From an uncultured Bacteroides sp. (lineage in GTDB: Bacteria > Bacteroidota > Bacteroidia > Bacteroidales > Bacteroidaceae), in NCBI GenBank assembly GCA_900556625.1, contig USPQ01000112.1, positions 1-8,170 on the forward strand: a DNA stretch of 8,170 nucleotides, read 5' to 3'. Below, one piece after another: positions 5,275 through 8,170 of this stretch. The notes under the pieces are model-generated. The model searched no databases. It had not been told where the DNA came from and saw nothing but the letters and a program-made list of their open reading frames with translations. Each line of letters opens with the position of its first letter. Positions within the stretch are counted from its first letter, which is position 1. Position numbers and translations under genes: made by a program.

Positions 5275-6972
5275 CTAATACGTGATTTTTAGAATTTTTC
5301 CGTTGTAAGCTCCCACTGCAATCTCTGTTGGTTTATATGGTAACAAACAGATCTCTTCTTTAGCTCCCGTCATCAGGTCAACCGCTTGATAACTTTCCAT
5401 TTGAGGAATTTGCAAGAAATCGAAAGCATGTGAAGGAATATTGATTGCGACGTCTACTAATTGGCTATCGAAATTGATAACGAAAAACAACAGTTCATTT
5501 TTATATTTTCTCATGAAAGTATATTGCTTATGCTCATTGAAACGCCATCCGTTAATGTTAGCATACATCAAATCAAAGAATACTCCTTGCGTGATTGCCG
5601 GTTCTTCATTACAAAGTGTAAGTACCTTCTGATAGATATCATATAGGTATTTATGATCTTCGGTGAGCATTTTTCCATCAAACTTACCTCCGTTGCACCA
5701 ACGACGGATAGTCTCTACACTCCAGTAGTCAAAGATGGTGGTTCGCCCGTCTCTTCCGCTGAATCCTTCATTATCCATACCCATTTCTCCAAACTCCTGC
5801 CCAAAGTAAATCATCATGGGATTTGTATTCATACAGGCGGAAACAATGAGTGCCGGGATGCCTTTACGCGGATTACCGGCAAAGAAATCAGAAGCGATGC
5901 GTTGTTCGTCATGATTCTCAAGGAAATTAAGCATTCTTTTCTCAATCCCGTTCAGACTTTGCCAGCAATGTGTAATGGCGGTAGCAGATTCATATCCGCA
6001 GGCTACATTTCTTAAAGTATCATATAATCCTACTTTATCATACAAATAATCAAATTTTCCACGAAACAGATAGTTGCGGTATTCATTCGGATTGTAGACT
6101 TCTGCGATAAAAATAATTTCGGGATAAGCTTCTTTCACTTGTGGAATAGCCCATTCCCAAAACTCTACGGGGACCATTTCCGCCATATCGCAACGGAAGC
6201 CATCAATGTTTTTTGATGCCCAAAAAAGAAGTATATCCAGCATCTTTATCCATGTATCCGGAGTCGGGGAGAAATGACAGGTACCACCGTTTTGATAATC
6301 CACTCCGTAATTCAGTTTAATTGTCTCATACCAGTCATTGATATTAGGAGTAGCGTCAAAACGATTATTTCCGGTTGCTTTGGCCGGAAATTCATGGTAA
6401 GGCTCTGCAGCGCCGTTTTTCATGTCAAACTGAGCGCGAAGTTCAGCCTGAGGAATATAATAAAAATTGTTGTACGGACTGAAAGCCAAACTTGAATCAT
6501 CGTTGGCTCCCAGCTCTGTCGTTCCGTCGGGCTGTGCATCCGAATGGTATTGACGGGCTACGTGGTTGGGCACAAAGTCTATAATCACTTTTAGCCCTGC
6601 ACGATGAGTACGGTTCACCAGATTCTCAAATTCTTTCATGCGTCCCGGCACATCATTTGCCAAGTCGGGGTCAACATCATAATAATCTTTGATAGCATAG
6701 GGTGATCCGGCCTTGCCTTTCACAACGGCAGGGTGGTCAGGCGCGATGTTGTAACGGCGATAATCTGTTTGTGTGGCATGTTCGATAATGCCTGTATACC
6801 ATATATGTGTGCTACCTAGTTTTTTTATTTCTCCTAGTGCTTTCAGTGTGAAATCCGCCATTTTTCCACAACCGTTGGTACTGATATCCCCATTGTAAAC
6901 ACAGTGATTGTTATTATTTCCAAACAGGCGTGTGAACACTTGATAGATAATTATTTTCTTTTCGTCATTCAT
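5275..6972 (-). CDS. Cytoplasmic GH13 alpha-amylase-family enzyme
   Basis: The start used here gives 565 residues. The GH13 barrel begins almost at once with IIIYQVFTRLFGN, a normal first strand for the family. Catalytic motifs are complete: region I DFVPNH (Asp132 to His137), region II GFRCDMAE with nucleophile Asp262, region III FIAEVYN with acid/base Glu291, and region IV ENHDEQ with Asp355. A beta-sandwich C-terminal domain follows at about 480-565. No signal peptide or lipobox is seen, so it is intracellular, unlike the SusG-type surface amylases. Substrate is probably a maltodextrin or glycogen-type alpha-glucan; hydrolysis versus transfer cannot be told from sequence. An upstream in-frame ATG at 7029 would add 19 residues (MEIIHIFPPNNN onwards) and overlap the patatin gene by 10 bases. 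I prefer 6972, because family members usually start just before IIIYQVF. Confidence 0.93.
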   Translation of the reverse strand: MNDEKKIIIYQVFTRLFGNNNNHCVYNGDISTNGCGKMADFTLKALGEIKKLGSTHIWYTGIIEHATQTDYRRYNIAPDHPAVVKGKAGSPYAIKDYYDVDPDLANDVPGRMKEFENLVNRTHRAGLKVIIDFVPNHVARQYHSDAQPDGTTELGANDDSSLAFSPYNNFYYIPQAELRAQFDMKNGAAEPYHEFPAKATGNNRFDATPNINDWYETIKLNYGVDYQNGGTCHFSPTPDTWIKMLDILLFWASKNIDGFRCDMAEMVPVEFWEWAIPQVKEAYPEIIFIAEVYNPNEYRNYLFRGKFDYLYDKVGLYDTLRNVACGYESATAITHCWQSLNGIEKRMLNFLENHDEQRIASDFFAGNPRKGIPALIVSACMNTNPMMIYFGQEFGEMGMDNEGFSGRDGRTTIFDYWSVETIRRWCNGGKFDGKMLTEDHKYLYDIYQKVLTLCNEEPAITQGVFFDLMYANINGWRFNEHKQYTFMRKYKNELLFFVINFDSQLVDVAINIPSHAFDFLQIPQMESYQAVDLMTGAKEEICLLPYKPTEIAVGAYNGKILKITY

Positions 6973-7019
6973 ATCGAGTAGATTTTTATATTTATTGTTA
7001 TTTGGAGGAAAAATATGGA

Positions 7020-7826
7020 TTATCTCCATATATTCCCTTTTTCTTCCAATAATTGGTTGAGTACCTCGTTGGCAGTACTATATCCTTGTTCAAAGATTTC
7101 TTCTGCTTTTTCTAGTTCCGTATTGCTGTATCCGTATAAATTATAAGGCTCGATCAATAAATCGCATTTTTCTCTTTCGGGAAAAGTATTTGCACGGAAC
7201 ATAAAATGGAATGAACGCATAGCGATACTTACAATATTCATTTTATAATCTTGTGCCATGATAGGACTTACATTGACAGCCACTACTTTATCACAAATCC
7301 TGCGAAGAGTAGAAACCGGAAGATTCATCATCAGCCCGCCATCTACATAATTAGTACCTTCTATGTTGACAGGAGCGAACATGACAGGCATGCAGCAGGA
7401 AGCGGCTACCCGCTCCGCTATGGTGCCACGATGGAAATGAACCATACGTCCGTGGTCGAGATCGGTTGCGGTGATAATCAAAGGGATTTGTAAATCCTCC
7501 AGATTCTTAGCCTTTAAGTTTGTTCGGAGAAAATCAATAAACTCACAAAGGTCGAATAGCCCTTTCTTGGGAATAACCAATTTTGTTAAGTCCTGAAATT
7601 TATGTCCGGAGAAATAATCGAGAACTTTATGAGGTTCATTACCATCCGCGTAGAATACTCCTGCGAGTGCTCCGGCACTTACTCCGGAGATAATATCCGG
7701 TTTGACATCATGCTCCAAAAGAGCCTGCATTACTCCCAAATGGGCAAATCCTTTAATAAATCCTCCGCTTAGAGCATAGCCAATCTGATATTTCCGACTA
7801 TTCCAGCTGTTTGTAAATACCTCCAT
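7020..7826 (-). CDS. Patatin-like phospholipase family protein
   Basis: The 268-residue protein is a single patatin domain of the bacterial RssA/NTE-like group, serine hydrolases that act on phospholipid or lysophospholipid acyl esters. The oxyanion-hole motif is SGGFIKG (20-26), followed by FAHLGVMQAL. The nucleophile elbow is GVSAG (48-52) with Ser50, and the catalytic Asp is Asp162 in VDGG (161-164). The usual motif is GGGxK/RG, so the third Gly is replaced by Phe23; the rest of the dyad is intact. The protein is cytoplasmic: no signal peptide or membrane segment. A C-terminal helical tail (about 205-268) completes the usual length. It is first in the minus operon, ending 47 bases before the preferred amylase start. 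The lipid substrate is unknown, and its link to glucan metabolism is only by position. Confidence 0.93.
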   Translation of the reverse strand: MEVFTNSWNSRKYQIGYALSGGFIKGFAHLGVMQALLEHDVKPDIISGVSAGALAGVFYADGNEPHKVLDYFSGHKFQDLTKLVIPKKGLFDLCEFIDFLRTNLKAKNLEDLQIPLIITATDLDHGRMVHFHRGTIAERVAASCCMPVMFAPVNIEGTNYVDGGLMMNLPVSTLRRICDKVVAVNVSPIMAQDYKMNIVSIAMRSFHFMFRANTFPEREKCDLLIEPYNLYGYSNTELEKAEEIFEQGYSTANEVLNQLLEEKGNIWR

Positions 7827-7872
7827 GAATTACTTTTTCGTTAGTTCGGCACGAATTTAGTGAATTTTTCCT

Positions 7873-7880
7873 TATCTTTG
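7873..7880 (+). promoter_or_regulatory. -7 box of the glutamine synthetase promoter
   Basis: TATCTTTG is a perfect match to TAnnTTTG, 48 bases before the glutamine synthetase ATG, giving a leader of about 40 bases. No convincing -33 TTTG is found at the usual distance. The 102-base gap (7827-7928) is divergent and must also hold the patatin operon promoter, for which I find no clear -7 box. Confidence 0.6.
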
Positions 7881-7928
7881 GCATTCAGCAAACCGTTTTA
7901 ATCATATAACAACGAAAAACAACCGATT

Positions 7929-8170
7929 ATGAATCAAGAATTATCAATGAATGCAAACCAATTGGTGGCATTCTTCCAGAAGCCGACTTCTGAATTTACT
8001 AAAGCCGATATTGTTTCATTTATTCGAGAAAAAGATATCCGCATGGTCAATTTTATGTATCCGGCGGGAGACGGTCGTTTGAAAACACTGAACTTTGTTA
8101 TTAATAATCAAGCTTATCTGGAAGCTATTCTCACTTGTGGAGAACGGGTAGACGGTTCCAGTCTTTTCTC
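7929..8170 (+). CDS. Glutamine synthetase, N-terminal part (cut by window end)
   Basis: From ATG 7929 a frame stays open to the window edge: 80 full codons and two bases. The segment RMVNFMYPAGDGRLKTLNF (residues 38-56) is the N-terminal beta-grasp domain of glutamine synthetase, which shapes part of the active site with the neighbouring subunit. GERVDGSSLF (70-79) holds the DGSS substrate-loop motif of the family. The enzyme makes glutamine from glutamate, ammonia and ATP. This looks like a roughly 500-residue Bacteroidales glutamine synthetase rather than the long GSIII type, but the metal-binding and adenylylation regions lie outside, so the subtype is open. The second in-frame Met (codon 7) is less likely as the start because the spacing to the promoter favours the first. 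It has its own promoter and is divergent from the patatin gene. Confidence 0.85.
   Translation, partial: MNQELSMNANQLVAFFQKPTSEFTKADIVSFIREKDIRMVNFMYPAGDGRLKTLNFVINNQAYLEAILTCGERVDGSSLF

Noticed and set aside
5653..6015. Plus-strand 120-codon frame within the amylase gene
   Set aside because: It overlaps essential GH13 sequence on the opposite strand and encodes no recognisable motif.
4693..7826. Starch utilisation (Sus-like) polysaccharide locus
   Set aside because: There is no SusC/SusD pair, no surface lipoprotein amylase and no SusR-type or hybrid two-component regulator. The amylase-family enzyme has no export signal.

Overview
The window looks like ordinary chromosomal DNA from a gut Bacteroides or a close relative in the Bacteroidales. 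The evidence is an AT-rich sequence, no Shine-Dalgarno boxes before the starts, Bacteroidetes-type -7 promoter boxes (TAnnTTTG) before several transcription units, and protein families typical of that group (Bacteroidales-style DUF2461, YhcH/YjgK/YiaL, PepSY-like and GH13 proteins). I cannot fix the species from sequence alone. There is no phage, transposon, CRISPR array or plasmid signature.

Layout, left to right. (1) 1-88, minus: the 5' part of a tRNA-Arg(TCT) with its promoter; the 3' half lies outside the window. (2) 266-1128, plus: a single-gene unit for an exported TPR protein, with a promoter and its own terminator. (3) 1129-1432: a gap with no conventional gene. It holds a 34-codon open frame, an inverted repeat and two further tandem intrinsic terminators, which suggests a small separate transcript (sRNA or micropeptide mRNA). 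(4) 1381-4676, plus: a tight three-gene operon of a DUF2461 protein, a YhcH/YjgK/YiaL cupin-like protein and a eukaryote-like (GH13_8 type) glucan branching enzyme, closed by a strong terminator. (5) 4693-7826, minus, converging on that terminator: patatin-like phospholipase, then a cytoplasmic GH13 alpha-amylase-family enzyme, then an exported PepSY-like protein. (6) 7873-8170, plus, divergent from the patatin gene: a promoter and the first 80 codons of a glutamine synthetase, cut by the window end.

The theme that links the centre is intracellular alpha-glucan metabolism. The branching enzyme puts alpha-1,6 branches into storage glucan, and the converging cytoplasmic amylase-family enzyme probably cuts alpha-glucans. 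Roles for DUF2461, YhcH-like, patatin and PepSY-like proteins in that pathway are not evident from sequence and are inferred only from gene order. No clear new multi-gene system is visible. The best candidates for something undescribed are the orphan transcription unit at about 1134-1363 and the unexplained partners in the two glucan operons.
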